From assembly GCF_000155675.2 (NCBI RefSeq), contig NC_020911.1, forward strand, positions 734,501 to 798,500: a DNA stretch of 64,000 bases, in the 5' to 3' direction. Position 1 is the first letter of the stretch; each line of letters begins with the position of its first letter. The translations under genes were made by a program, and so were the position numbers. Under the pieces are notes generated by a model. It made no database searches. It worked only from the letters and a program-made list of their open reading frames with translations, and was not told the origin of the DNA. Source of the stretch: Octadecabacter antarcticus 307 (GTDB taxonomy: Bacteria > Pseudomonadota > Alphaproteobacteria > Rhodobacterales > Rhodobacteraceae). This document shows, in pieces, positions 41,264 through 51,250 of this stretch.

Positions 41264-43453
41264 TCATGTGCCTTCGCCCTCTACCAGCCATTCGTTCAGC
41301 TTGGACCAGCGCTGCCGACCCGATACGTTCTTTACAGCGATGGCGACGGCCTTGCGCTGGCCGACGAGGACCACCAGCCGTTTACCGCGGGTGATCCCTG
41401 TGTAGAGCAGGTTACGTTGCAGCATGACGTAATGCTGAGTCAGCACAGGGATAACGACGGCAGGGTACTCAGAGCCCTGGCTTTTGTGAATCGTCGCGGC
41501 ATAAGCGAGAACCAGTGTATCGAGTTCACCGAACAGGTAACTCACCGCGCGGCCATCAAAACTGGCAGTTAGTTCGCCTTCGTTGACATCGACGGATTCA
41601 ACATAACCGATGTCCCCATTGTAGACTTCTTTGTCATAGTCGTTCTCGATTTGCATGACCTTGTCACCGGGCGCGAAGGTCGAGCCGAAACGCTCAACCT
41701 TGTTTTCTCCCGGGGTGTTCAAGGCAGCCTGGAGTTCGATGTTGAGTGAACGCGCACCGACGCCGCTTCGGTTCATCGGGCAGAGGACTTGGATGTCGCG
41801 AATGGGGTCAAGGCCGAAGCGTTTGGGAATGCGCGACTGTACGAGGGTAATAATGCGGCTCACGGCTTGCTCAGGATCCTCGGCGGGTACGAAGTAGAAA
41901 TCTGTTTCGCTGTCTGGCGTGCTGAGGTCTGGTGTCTTGCCCTTGTTGATCAAGTGGGCATTGGTAATGATCCGGCTTTTGGCGGCCTGCCTGAACACTT
42001 CTGTCAGGCGCACGATTGGAATTGCATTTGATCCAATAATATCAGCCAGCACTTGCCCCGGCCCGACTGAGGGCAATTGATCAATGTCACCGACGATCAG
42101 GACAGCAGCGTGATCTGGAACAGCCCTGAGGAGGGACTGCATCAACGAGACATCAACCATCGAGCTTTCATCAATCACTAGAAGATCGCATTCGAGCGGG
42201 TTTTCTTCGTTTCGTTTAAAACCAAAGGAATTAGGGTCGATCTCCAAAAGGCGGTGGATGGTTTTGGCCTCCATCCCGGTTGCTTCTTTCATTCGTTTTG
42301 CTGCCCGCCCGGTCGGGGCGCACAGCAACAGTGTCACTGCTTTGGCAGCCAGGATTTGCAGGATCGAATTGACGATGGTGGTTTTGCCGACACCAGGGCC
42401 ACCAGTGATCACCGTGACCTTTGAGCAAAGTGCAAGCCGAATGGCCTCCACCTGACTCTCAGCGAGAGCCAAACCAGTTTTCTTTTCTACCCAAGGCAGC
42501 GCCTTATCGGCATCTATTTTTGGCCAAGGCAAAGAACCTGAGATCAAAGCACGGAACCGGCCTGCGATGCCCTTCTCCGCGTGATATAGCCCGCTCAAAA
42601 ACACACAAGGCGTATCGGAAACCGTGTCAGCTGTTACCGTTCCATCAGTTATTTCAAACTCAATCGCTGTATGTATCAGCTCATCTGGAACATCGAGCAG
42701 CTTGATCGCTAGTGGTATCAGTTCTTGTCGCGGCAAGCCACAATGCCCGTTGCCCATGGCCTCGGTGAGGGCATACGAAATGCCTGCCCGCACCCGGATC
42801 ATGGCAGTTTTCTCGATCCCAAGCTTTTCGGCGATCATGTCCGCCGTCCGGAACCCGATGCCGCGAATGTCACGTGCCAGTTGATAAGGGTTCTCACTCA
42901 TAACCTGTACCGCGTCGGTACCGTAGGTTTTAAAGATGCGCACGGCGCGAGCGGTGCCAACGCTATGCTCATGCAGAAAGACCATTATCTCGCGGATCAC
43001 TTTCTGATCAGCCCAGGCCGAGGTAATCTTGTCGGCCCGCTTCGGCCCAATACCCTCGACCTCCCGTAACCGCTCGGGTTCGGCCTCGATCAGATCAAAT
43101 ACGTCCTTGCCGAATTTCTTGACCATGCGCTTGGCGTAGACAGGCCCGATACCGCGGATCATGCCGGAGCCAAGATACTTCTCGATCCCCTCCAGCGATG
43201 ATGGTGCGGATGTCCTGAGAAACCTGGCCTTGAACTGTAGGCCATGATCGCGGTCATTTATCCAATCACCGGAAGCCGTGACCCATTCCCCGGCCGAAAT
43301 CATTGCTGCGTGCCCTATGGTCGTGACCAGGTCTCGGTGGCCACGAGCCTTTAGGCGCAGCACGCAAAAGCCACTCTCAAGACTGTGGAAGGTTACGCGC
43401 TCAACCAGACCGGCGAGAACTTCCTGCTTTGAATTTTCGGCTGATTGTTTCAT
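41264..43453 (-). CDS. recD2: RecD2-type ATP-dependent DNA helicase
   Basis: A 729-residue superfamily 1B helicase. N-terminal OB-like region, then helix-hairpin-helix motifs (RGIGPVYAKRM, 101-111; VEGIGPKRADKI), Walker A GGPGVGKTT (351-359), DES motif II (LLVIDESSMVD), GDIDQLPSVGPG, and late ATIHKSQGSEYPA and YTGITRGK. It unwinds DNA 5' to 3'. RecD2 proteins act in repair without RecBC. The gene is cargo of the integrated element, opposite in direction to the recombinase genes. Confidence 0.88.
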   Translation of the reverse strand: MKQSAENSKQEVLAGLVERVTFHSLESGFCVLRLKARGHRDLVTTIGHAAMISAGEWVTASGDWINDRDHGLQFKARFLRTSAPSSLEGIEKYLGSGMIRGIGPVYAKRMVKKFGKDVFDLIEAEPERLREVEGIGPKRADKITSAWADQKVIREIMVFLHEHSVGTARAVRIFKTYGTDAVQVMSENPYQLARDIRGIGFRTADMIAEKLGIEKTAMIRVRAGISYALTEAMGNGHCGLPRQELIPLAIKLLDVPDELIHTAIEFEITDGTVTADTVSDTPCVFLSGLYHAEKGIAGRFRALISGSLPWPKIDADKALPWVEKKTGLALAESQVEAIRLALCSKVTVITGGPGVGKTTIVNSILQILAAKAVTLLLCAPTGRAAKRMKEATGMEAKTIHRLLEIDPNSFGFKRNEENPLECDLLVIDESSMVDVSLMQSLLRAVPDHAAVLIVGDIDQLPSVGPGQVLADIIGSNAIPIVRLTEVFRQAAKSRIITNAHLINKGKTPDLSTPDSETDFYFVPAEDPEQAVSRIITLVQSRIPKRFGLDPIRDIQVLCPMNRSGVGARSLNIELQAALNTPGENKVERFGSTFAPGDKVMQIENDYDKEVYNGDIGYVESVDVNEGELTASFDGRAVSYLFGELDTLVLAYAATIHKSQGSEYPAVVIPVLTQHYVMLQRNLLYTGITRGKRLVVLVGQRKAVAIAVKNVSGRQRWSKLNEWLVEGEGT

Positions 43454-43761
43454 TCAATTTCATTTGGACTGAAATACTCAGTTTTAGCAACAATGGCCGA
43501 TAGTTAAGCTAGGGATCGGATCGTTTATGCCTCAATGATTACATCAGGATCGAACGATCGATCGATCTTTTGATAAAGCTTGATATTGTTCAGCGTCTTT
43601 GGCGAGACTTGGGCATTTCCGCTGGACTTCGAAGACGACCAGAGCGGTACTGTCATTGCGACCCACCCGCTTGGGTGTGCCAGTTTCTCCACCCGGATTT
43701 CCGGGCTGCGCTCAGTAGCAGGACCATTTCGGTTCCATGCGTTCTGAACAGGAGAAAACTC

Positions 43762-44073
43762 ATGACACAGCAACCAAAACCAGGCACTTCAAGTGGCATT
43801 TCACCCGTGGCTGGAAAAATCAAACGGGAGGCGCGGTGCGGTGGCACGACCAAGAAAGCCCAGTTGATCCAGATGTTGAGTCGAAAGGCGGGGGGAGATG
43901 TTGCCGCCATCAGCGAAAAGTTTGGCTGGTTGCCACATACGACACGGGCGGCACTGACAGGCCTGCGCAAGGCTGGCTATGAGATTACTTCGCTTAAAGC
44001 TGGAAATGGGAAGCCTCTGCGATACCATATCATGCCCGCGCCCAAACTCACCGCCAAGACGGATGTGGTTTGA
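43762..44073 (+). CDS. DUF3489 protein
   Basis: A 103-residue protein with the DUF3489 core: KKAQLIQMLSRKAGGDV, ISEKFGWLPHTTRAALTGL and GYEITSLKAG. The core looks like a winged helix and probably binds DNA. ATG 43762 follows AGGAG; the longer frame to 43570 has no family support. The stop touches the DUF2924 start. This gene, DUF2924 and the recombinase regularly occur together in alphaproteobacteria. Confidence 0.8.
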   Translation: MTQQPKPGTSSGISPVAGKIKREARCGGTTKKAQLIQMLSRKAGGDVAAISEKFGWLPHTTRAALTGLRKAGYEITSLKAGNGKPLRYHIMPAPKLTAKTDVV

Positions 44074-44510
44074 TGGCGAGTGATGCTGTCATCGCGTCGC
44101 GATGGGTGGAGCTGGAGGACATGGATCGCTCCACCCTCCGGGTCACTTGGGGGGCGGCCTTTGGGGAAGCACCGCCGCACTTTCTATCAATGATCTTTAT
44201 GCGCAAGGCGCTGATCTGGGATGCTCAGTGCCGCAGGTCAGCGGGGCTTCCAGCGGATCTTAAACGTGCCTTAAAGGCTGCGGCAGGTGGCAAGCGTGTA
44301 CGAGGACCTGCGCCAGCGATCCGCGCTGGGACGCAGCTTGTTCGAGAATGGAACGGTCGCAGGTATCAGGTCGATGTTGGTGACGACGGATACATAATGA
44401 ATGGTGAGCGGTTTAAGTCGCTCTCGGCCATTGCCCTGCACATTACCGGAACAAGTTGGTCGGGACCTCGGTTCTTCGGTCTTGTAAAAGCTGCCGGGAG
44501 CCTGGCATGA
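44073..44510 (+). CDS. DUF2924 protein
   Basis: A 145-residue protein. RVTWGAAFGEAPPHFLSMIF, GPAPAIRAGTQLVREWNG, then YIMNGERFKSLSAIALHITG and GPRFFGL define the DUF2924 family. The second half resembles a small DNA-binding domain used in phage-type recombination proteins. It overlaps DUF3489 by one base and the recombinase by four, indicating coupled synthesis. Exact role unknown. Confidence 0.82.
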   Translation: MASDAVIASRWVELEDMDRSTLRVTWGAAFGEAPPHFLSMIFMRKALIWDAQCRRSAGLPADLKRALKAAAGGKRVRGPAPAIRAGTQLVREWNGRRYQVDVGDDGYIMNGERFKSLSAIALHITGTSWSGPRFFGLVKAAGSLA

Positions 44511-46183
44511 AGAAGATCCGCTGCGCCATTTATACCCGTAAGTCCTCTGAGGATGGTCTGGAGCAAGAGTTCAACTCGCTGGATGCGCAGCGCGAGGCCT
44601 GTGCGTCCTACGTCGCCAGCCAGAAACATGAGGGCTGGGTGTTGTTGCCAACGGCCTACGACGATGGAGGCCTATCAGGCGGATCGCTGGAGCGCGCCGC
44701 GCTTCAACGCCTGATGCAGGACATGCGGGACGGGTATGTGGACCAGATCATCGTCTACAAGATCGACCGGCTGACGCGGTCACTGGCGGACTTCTCGAAG
44801 ATCGTTGATGTGCTGGACGCAGCAGGGGCGTCCTTTGTGTCAGTGACCCAGTCGTTCAACACAGCGACCAGCATGGGGCGGCTGACCTTGAACATGCTGC
44901 TGAGCTTTGCGCAGTTTGAACGTGAAGTGACGGCAGAGCGTATCAGGGACAAGATTGCGGCCTCCAAACGAAAGGGGCTGTGGATGGGTGGCAATGTGCC
45001 CTTGGGCTATGAGCCTGATGGAAGAACGCTAAAAATCAGTGAGGCAGACGCTCCTACAATCCGAACAATCTACGACCTCTACAAAAGGCACCGCAACGTT
45101 CGGATCGTCAAAACCGAAGCTGACAAGCGCGGTCTGAAGACGGCCATCCGCACATTATCGTCCGGTCGGCTGAAAGGTGGAACAGCGTTCGGCTTCGGAC
45201 ATGTCCATCATATCCTGAGCAACCCGATCTACGCAGGCCGTATCCGACACAAGACGAAGGTCTGGCCTGGCCAACACCCGGCTCTCATTGATCCCACTGA
45301 TTGGGATGCGTTGCAGGAACAGCTAAAGGTAGGTGCTGTCAGGTCGCGCTCGCAAGCAGGCAGTCCCCGTGATGGTCAGAAAAAGCAGGTGTCGCTGCTG
45401 GCTGGAAAGTTGTTTGATGAAACTGGTGATCGGCTGACGCCCAGCCATACCAAGACAGGAAAGGGTCGCAGGCTTCGCTACTATGTATCGCATCGTCTGA
45501 TCCGCAGCTCTGGTCCGAAAGATCCAAGTGGATGGCGGTTGCCAGCGCCTGAACTTGAGACTCTTGTCGCCGATCTGGTCAAAAAGCATCTGAGTGTTCC
45601 TGCTGTGCAAGCCAATCTTGTCAGCCTTGCGACAACTGAAGAGATCGCACTGATCGCAAAGCAGATGACGGAATTGGGCAAAGACGATGGCAACACTGAT
45701 GAGCGGGCAAACTGGATCCTTCTCTCTTTAATTGAACGCGTTCAAATCGGGCCAGGGAATATCCAAGTCTCAATTGCCGCGGCAGCGATCGCTGAACATC
45801 TGACAGTCGGCCTGAAGCGGATCTCAGAAGACCATCTGAATCTCCAGACTGACGTCCGCCACCGCAAGCGTGGCGTTGAGACCAAACTCATTCTAGCTGA
45901 TGCAACGGGACCGCGCGATGAAACGCTGTTTAAAAATATTGCGTTGGCGCATCGATACTTTGACATGATCCGAGCTGGCAAAACCTATACGGAAATTGCC
46001 GAAGCGGAGGGTGCCTCGAAACGACGCGTTCAGCATCTTGTTGAACTGGCGTTTTTGGCTCCTGACATTATTCGAGATGTTTGGGACGGGGGACAGCCAG
46101 TTGGTCTTACATCTCATTGGCTGAAATCCCACGCGTTCTCACCAATGTGGAACGAGCAGCGGGACCTGTTCAGGGTACTCTGA
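44507..46183 (+). CDS. Large serine recombinase
   Basis: A 558-residue site-specific recombinase. The catalytic serine lies in YTRKSSEDGLEQEF (about S13) followed by SLDAQREAC, KIDRLTRSL and FEREVTAERIRDKI of the resolvase domain. The recombinase domain has HHILSNPIYAGRIRHK. No cysteine zinc ribbon is evident. ATG 44507 overlaps the DUF2924 stop. It presumably integrated the element; its 3' end lies about 220 bases from tRNA-Gln, and the same arrangement is repeated in the relic at 40836-41198. Confidence 0.87.
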   Translation: MKKIRCAIYTRKSSEDGLEQEFNSLDAQREACASYVASQKHEGWVLLPTAYDDGGLSGGSLERAALQRLMQDMRDGYVDQIIVYKIDRLTRSLADFSKIVDVLDAAGASFVSVTQSFNTATSMGRLTLNMLLSFAQFEREVTAERIRDKIAASKRKGLWMGGNVPLGYEPDGRTLKISEADAPTIRTIYDLYKRHRNVRIVKTEADKRGLKTAIRTLSSGRLKGGTAFGFGHVHHILSNPIYAGRIRHKTKVWPGQHPALIDPTDWDALQEQLKVGAVRSRSQAGSPRDGQKKQVSLLAGKLFDETGDRLTPSHTKTGKGRRLRYYVSHRLIRSSGPKDPSGWRLPAPELETLVADLVKKHLSVPAVQANLVSLATTEEIALIAKQMTELGKDDGNTDERANWILLSLIERVQIGPGNIQVSIAAAAIAEHLTVGLKRISEDHLNLQTDVRHRKRGVETKLILADATGPRDETLFKNIALAHRYFDMIRAGKTYTEIAEAEGASKRRVQHLVELAFLAPDIIRDVWDGGQPVGLTSHWLKSHAFSPMWNEQRDLFRVL

Positions 46184-46440
46184 ATGGTCGAGCAGACGCG
46201 CCTAAGCGACTGCAAACAAACAATTTACCTTACCAACACATTCCGCCAAACTGCTACCGTCGAAAAGCGGTTTCCAGACTTTCGGTAGATTCTGCCGGTA
46301 TGTGCGCTAATCTTCAGTCTGGGGTATTTAGGCACCTCGAAATGGTCCCGAATGGTGGCGCTAATTTGCATTATTATACATTGTTATCAATATGTTGGGA
46401 ATGCTGGCTGGGGTGGTAGGATTCGAACCTACGGTACACG
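46067..46440 (+). repeat. Right copy of the ~360-base direct repeat
   Basis: It spans the end of the recombinase gene, its 3' flank and the 3' half of tRNA-Gln, and aligns with 40836-41198. The conserved non-coding middle includes AACTGCTACCGTCGAAA and a GGTAGATTCTGCC-like dyad (a perfect TGGCAGATTCTGCCA in the left copy), which could be recombinase or terminator sequence. Confidence 0.7.
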
Positions 46441-46479
46441 CTACCAAAAAGCGTTGCCTTACCACTTGGCTACACCCCA
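46405..46479 (-). tRNA. tRNA-Gln (anticodon TTG)
   Basis: On the minus strand the gene starts TGGGGTGTAGCC at 46479 and ends with CCCCAG and encoded CCA at 46405. The acceptor stem TGGGGTG pairs with CACCCCA, the anticodon arm has loop TTTTGGT giving anticodon TTG, and the T arm is GTAGG-TTCGAAT-CCTAC. This matches bacterial tRNA-Gln. It is the apparent integration target of the neighbouring element. Confidence 0.93.
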
Positions 46480-46540
46480 TCAGCGTCGTGGAGATACGCA
46501 AATCCCAACAAGTGATCAACCCTGAAAAGGGATAATTTTG

Positions 46541-47751
46541 CTATTCCTTGGCGGCATCATTGCGCAACAGGTCTTCGCCGATCCCGATCTCGCGCTCGGT
46601 GTCGATCATGCGTTCAAGTGAGCCTTCGGCTTGGGCGATGACGGTGGCGATTTTCACATCGTCTCGTGGCCTGGCGGGGTGCAGGGATTTCGGCTCTACG
46701 GCGTTTGGCTGATTGCCCAAACTGGTGCCTTCTATCGTGTAAGTGACGTTTGGGAACGTCACGCCGGACGCCAAGATCGCGCGTTTGACACGGCGCAACG
46801 TCTCGCTACGGGCCAACGTCATCGAGGTTTCAGTCTGGTCTATCCAACCTACGACCACAACTTCCATCCCCGCATTGTTAATGTCGCCAAGCCACGCATA
46901 TGCGGGGGTAGGCATTCGTCACGAACGGCAGGTTCTGCACGGTTGTGACGGCAAGTTCACGGGCTATGCCCAGATCAGCAGTGCTGTCGATTGTCATTGT
47001 GAACATGAAGTGGCGTTCGCGATTTTGGCTGAAATTGATGATGTGCGACTTGAAGACGGTCGAGTTGGGAATACGGATGTGATTGCCATCAAAGCTCAGC
47101 AGAATTGTGGCGCGTCTGGTCAGACGGATGACTTTGCCTTGATCGCCATTGATTTCGACCACGTCGTTGGGATGGAACGCTTGGTGGATGCACAGCATCA
47201 CGGACGCGATGACATTTTTGACTGTATCGCGGACGGCAAAAGCAATGGCCAAACCGATCAGACCTGCCGCACCAAGGATCGTTGATAACAGGGCCGTGGC
47301 GTTTATAATATCAAGCGCGATGAAGATGGCCGCTATTACGAAAACGATCATCACCAAAGTGCGAAACAGATCAGCGATGACAGCGTTGGGTGCCATACGA
47401 TTCCACGGATTGCGCAATCGGGACACCAGTCTGCCGATCCATGTGATGATCAAAAAGACTGTCAGCGCGATCAGCGCCAGGGGCAACTAGATCACCAATT
47501 GTTCCATTCGGTTCATGACGCCCTCAACGCGCGTCACCAGAGCGTCGAGGTCTTGCGCTTCGATCTGCGGGCGTTCCACGCAAGGTCACAACACCGTCTG
47601 AAACCGTCACAGTGACGTCTTCGTAATTGCCCAATTCCGCAAGGATCTTACGGATGCGCACCGCAATGCTTGCGTCTTGTTCGCCGGTTTGATTGTTTGA
47701 GACGGTTCCTGTCGGAGCTTCTTGCGCCACTGCGGGCAGGGTTGGAAGCAA
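46541..47751 (-). pseudogene. BON-domain mechanosensitive channel (MscS family), multiply broken
   Basis: Read from 47751 downward. A signal-like segment (no clear start codon) and a BON domain (VTVTVSDGVVTLRGTP) come first. A frameshift near 47575 leads to EAQDLDALVTRVEGVMNRM, then a TAG at 47488-47490. The MscS pore and beta domain follow (AAGLIGLAIAFAVRDTVKN, FHPNDVVEINGDQGKV). Another frameshift near 46912 leads to the C-terminus (AYAWLGDINNAGMEVVVVG). At least three lesions make a functional channel unlikely. It lies next to the tRNA-Gln integration site. Confidence 0.8.
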
Positions 47752-47890
47752 AAGGAAAATAAAAGTCAGGAGCCGAAGAATATGCGCAATAGATCGCCGT
47801 TTTAAATAGATAAAGTAATCTTAGGCGGAACATGAGGGCGACGCTAGTGGCGACCCAGCTTAAAGGCTGATCGCCAAAAAACGGCCCACC

Positions 47891-48727
47891 TTAAAGACGA
47901 ATAGGGTCAGCCTTTGCGACTAAGTCGAGCGCCATCAGCGTTTTGAGGACTCCGTCCATGTCGCGCAGCGCAATCATGTTGGGTCCGTCTGACGGCGCAT
48001 TGTCAGGGTTTTCGTGGGTTTCCAAGAACACCGCACCGATGCCAACGGCCACAGCAGCTCGGGCCAGAACGGGCGCGAATTCACGCTGTCCACCGCTTGA
48101 ACCGCCAAGGCCGCCAGGTTGGGCGACGGCGTGCGTTGCGTCCATCACCACCGGGTATCCGGTTTTCATCATTTCAGGCAAAGAGCGCATGTCCGTCACC
48201 AGAGCGTTATAGCCAAACGAGACGCCGCGTTCGGTCAATAGGATGCGGGTGTTGCCCGTGGATTCAACTTTGGAAACGACATTGGCCATGTCCCACGGCG
48301 CAAGGAATTGACCCTTTTTGATGTTTACCGCGGCACCTGTTTCGCCGGCCGCTAACAACAGATCAGTCTGGCGACAGAGGAACGCGGGAATTTGCAGGAT
48401 ATCAACGACCTCAGCCACTGGGGCGCATTGATTGGCGGTGTGGATGTCGGTCAGTACTGGGCAGCCAAATTCAGCTTTGATTGCGGCGTGGATTGCCAGG
48501 CCTTCGTCTATGCCCAGCCCACGCCTGCCCGAAAGCGACGTGCGATTGGCCTTGTCATAACTGCCTTTGAACACAAACTGCGCACCGTGGGCGTCACAGA
48601 CCTTCGCCATCTGTTCTGCAATCATACGGGCATGGGCCAAGGATTCTAGTTGGCACGGACCTGCGATAACCGTCAAAGGGCGATCGTTGGAGGCCGTGAT
48701 CGACCCAATTTGTACGTCTTTCATCAA
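47891..48727 (-). CDS. kdsA: 3-deoxy-8-phosphooctulonate synthase
   Basis: A 278-residue KDO-8-phosphate synthase joining phosphoenolpyruvate and arabinose-5-phosphate, a step to KDO for lipopolysaccharide or capsule anchors. Motifs: [53 protein letters not shown] and [12 protein letters not shown]. Length is normal for the family. It overlaps the capsule gene kpsE by four bases, so it may serve the capsule's poly-KDO linker. Confidence 0.9.
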   Translation of the reverse strand: MMKDVQIGSITASNDRPLTVIAGPCQLESLAHARMIAEQMAKVCDAHGAQFVFKGSYDKANRTSLSGRRGLGIDEGLAIHAAIKAEFGCPVLTDIHTANQCAPVAEVVDILQIPAFLCRQTDLLLAAGETGAAVNIKKGQFLAPWDMANVVSKVESTGNTRILLTERGVSFGYNALVTDMRSLPEMMKTGYPVVMDATHAVAQPGGLGGSSGGQREFAPVLARAAVAVGIGAVFLETHENPDNAPSDGPNMIALRDMDGVLKTLMALDLVAKADPIRL

Positions 48728-50400
48728 GAGCTTACCTGTTCGCGAAGGATGGATACTGTGAGCGAAATCATCAGATAGACGCCTGAGAAGATAAGGAACG
48801 CCAAGACTGTGTTTTCAAACGCTTTTGGATAGCTCGCCGTGTCTGGCGCGATGGGGGGCACCGAAATAGTCAAATAAAGGCTCTGTCGCGTTGCTTCAAT
48901 CCGTGCGGTGTCCATCTGCATAAGCGTGGCCTGAACATTGGTGACCTGAAAGACATAGTTTTCTTCGGCCTGCCGCAGGCGGGCGTTGTTGGAAACAAGC
49001 GATCCACCGTTGCCGCCAGACAATTCACCGCGCATCAGCGCGATTTGATCTTCAAGACGCCCGATCTCAGACTCCCCAGCGTTCACGGACGCTTCGTTCG
49101 GGCGGCGGTTTTCCAAAAGACTGGCAAGGTTCAGGCGTTCATCGTCAAGCCGAATTTCAAGCGTCGTGATCCGCTGTTGTAGGGCGGCGGATTGGGCGAG
49201 GGGGTCGGTTTGTTGCACTTCTTCTTGGATGCGCACAAGTTCGTCGAGAGCGGCGACGCGACGGGTTTCTGCGGTTGCATAGGTTTCTTGGGCACCGGCC
49301 ATCTGATCTTGGCGGACTCTTTGCGTTTGTAGGTTGATCTGTTCCTCTGCGTAACTGATCAACGCTTCGGAAAACTCTTGGCTTTTCGCAGGGTCAGCTG
49401 CGATAACCTCCATTTTCAGGAAACCTTCGGTCGGGTCGTAGCCAATCTGAATATGGTTTAGAAACACGTTATAAGCATCGTCGCGGCTGGCATCGGAGGC
49501 CAATCTCTGGATCGAATCGATGTCAGGGTCCGAGAAATGTTCGGTAAATCCATGCTCGGCGTCGAGGCGGATAAAGGCCTCAAGTGATGTCATGTAGGAT
49601 TGCACCGTTGTGCTGTCGGTTTGGGTTGCTAGGCCGGTTCCTTGGAACAGGCTCCCCAAACCACCTCCGCCGGAGCTTTCGGCCTGTTTGATAACCATCT
49701 GGGAGTGCGTGCCATACATCGGCGTCGCTATGACGTAGAAATAATAACCCGCCGCAATTGTAGGCAAGAACACAAACATCGCTAGACGCCCCATAAGCGC
49801 GGCGATGTTTCTACGGCGTCGTCTGGCGATGTCTTTCTGAATGCGGCGAATTTCACCTGCGCGACGATCGGCTGTGTTGTCATCTGCACCAACCTTTGTG
49901 GACGGCAGTGTCTGCTTGCGTTGCACGGTTTGCGGCAGTTGCACTTTCGCCTGCTCAGGTGACATTTTGGCGGTTGCGGCCTGCATTTGACCGGCGGCTA
50001 ATTTTGTTTGACCATCATTCGGCGTGACCAAGTCAAGAACATTGGCGCGCTGGAACGGGTCCACACCCTGCTTGCGCAACTTGCGTACTGCATCGAAATC
50101 AGACGTCACCGCGAGGCCATTTTTCTGGGCGACACGTCGTGCCATGCGCAACTGGCGGCCTGTCAGACCTTCTTGGCGGATCGCATCGATGTCGTTCTCG
50201 GAAGACACGGTGGCGGGGCTGTCCACAGCGCCTGATACGGCACTTGGCATCGCTATGGCCGCACCATGAGAAGAGGGCTGCCCAGATGTTGGAGCCGGGG
50301 CAGCCTGTAAAGGCGTCGGACTGGGCGCAGCGGCGGCGGTGTTAGCCGTGCTCGAACTGCGTCGTATCCGGAATCTCTGTGCCTTGGGTTTCGTAGTCAT
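48724..50400 (-). CDS. kpsE: Capsule polysaccharide export inner-membrane protein, KpsE-like
   Basis: A 558-residue polysaccharide co-polymerase-type protein. After a Pro/Ala-rich cytoplasmic region ([19 protein letters not shown]) and a charged segment comes a first membrane helix ([20 protein letters not shown]), a long periplasmic coiled coil rich in Gln, Glu and Arg, and a second helix near the C-terminus. Start at 50400 is chosen because the longer frame lies inside the ATPase gene. It links the ABC exporter to the outer-membrane channel. Confidence 0.8.
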   Translation of the reverse strand: MTTKPKAQRFRIRRSSSTANTAAAAPSPTPLQAAPAPTSGQPSSHGAAIAMPSAVSGAVDSPATVSSENDIDAIRQEGLTGRQLRMARRVAQKNGLAVTSDFDAVRKLRKQGVDPFQRANVLDLVTPNDGQTKLAAGQMQAATAKMSPEQAKVQLPQTVQRKQTLPSTKVGADDNTADRRAGEIRRIQKDIARRRRRNIAALMGRLAMFVFLPTIAAGYYFYVIATPMYGTHSQMVIKQAESSGGGGLGSLFQGTGLATQTDSTTVQSYMTSLEAFIRLDAEHGFTEHFSDPDIDSIQRLASDASRDDAYNVFLNHIQIGYDPTEGFLKMEVIAADPAKSQEFSEALISYAEEQINLQTQRVRQDQMAGAQETYATAETRRVAALDELVRIQEEVQQTDPLAQSAALQQRITTLEIRLDDERLNLASLLENRRPNEASVNAGESEIGRLEDQIALMRGELSGGNGGSLVSNNARLRQAEENYVFQVTNVQATLMQMDTARIEATRQSLYLTISVPPIAPDTASYPKAFENTVLAFLIFSGVYLMISLTVSILREQVSS

Positions 50401-51037
50401 AAACCTGTTTCGCTTCTTCCAAGGTGTCAAACATGACCAACTGACCGTCCTTGAGAACGGCGGCTGATCGGGCGAATCTTTCAAGCGTATCCGCTTGGTG
50501 GGAGACAATAATGACCGTCGTGTCGGCCAACCTCTCCTTGAGAACCTGTCCCGCCTTGCGGTTAAACTCCCCATCTGTCGTTTGCGGCATGCCCTCATCA
50601 ATGAGGTAGATGTCAAAATCAAGGCTGAGCATCAATGAAAATGTGAAACGCGCCCGCATGCCTTGGGAATAGGTGCCCACAGGCATGTCAAAGTATTCGT
50701 CGATGCAGGCCATCCAACGGCAGAATGCCTCAACGTAATCAGGATCGAGACCGTAAAGTCGTGCGATAAAGCGGCTGTTTTCACGTGCCGTGTGGCGGTT
50801 CACGACCCCGCCCATAAAGCCCAATGGAAATGAGACGCGGCAGGCGCGGTTCACTTGGCCTTCGTCGGGCTTTTCAAGTCCTGCCATCATATTGATGATT
50901 GTGGTCTTGCCCGTGCCGTTCGGGGCCAGAATGCCTAGAGAACTACCCAGTTCCACGCGAAAACTAGCGCGATCAAGGATAACCTTGCGCTGGGTTCCTG
51001 TCCAAAAGGACTTACTAACGTTCACAAATTCAAGCAT
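50342..51037 (-). CDS. kpsT: Capsule polysaccharide ABC exporter ATPase, KpsT-like
   Basis: A 231-residue exporter ATPase. The Walker A variant is APNGTGKTT, the signature is TYSQGMRARFTFSL and Walker B is DIYLIDEGMP, all typical of KpsT/CtrD. The 3' end overlaps kpsE by 59 bases, more than usual. The permease KpsM is not encoded in this window and must lie elsewhere. It powers export of a capsular polysaccharide. Confidence 0.83.
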   Translation of the reverse strand: MLEFVNVSKSFWTGTQRKVILDRASFRVELGSSLGILAPNGTGKTTIINMMAGLEKPDEGQVNRACRVSFPLGFMGGVVNRHTARENSRFIARLYGLDPDYVEAFCRWMACIDEYFDMPVGTYSQGMRARFTFSLMLSLDFDIYLIDEGMPQTTDGEFNRKAGQVLKERLADTTVIIVSHQADTLERFARSAAVLKDGQLVMFDTLEEAKQVYDYETQGTEIPDTTQFEHG

Positions 51038-51250
51038 TGAAAGTCTTCACTACCTCGGGTCGGGCTTTTTTAAACCTTTGTCTTAAGTGACAGATCACCT
51101 CATCATTGTCTCCAATAAGAAGACAATCTGGCTTTAATATGTCGGTGGACCGCATCTTTTTACAACGTAACTGTCAGGAAGCTGATCTGAGTTGAGAGGG
51201 TTTCATTAGGCTTTGCTGGTCTGCGGGGACAGTTGGTATAGTTTAATAGC

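Noticed and set aside
43525..43773. Minus-strand 82-codon frame upstream of recD2
   Set aside because: It has no motif and overlaps the ribosome-binding region and start of the DUF3489 gene on the other strand.
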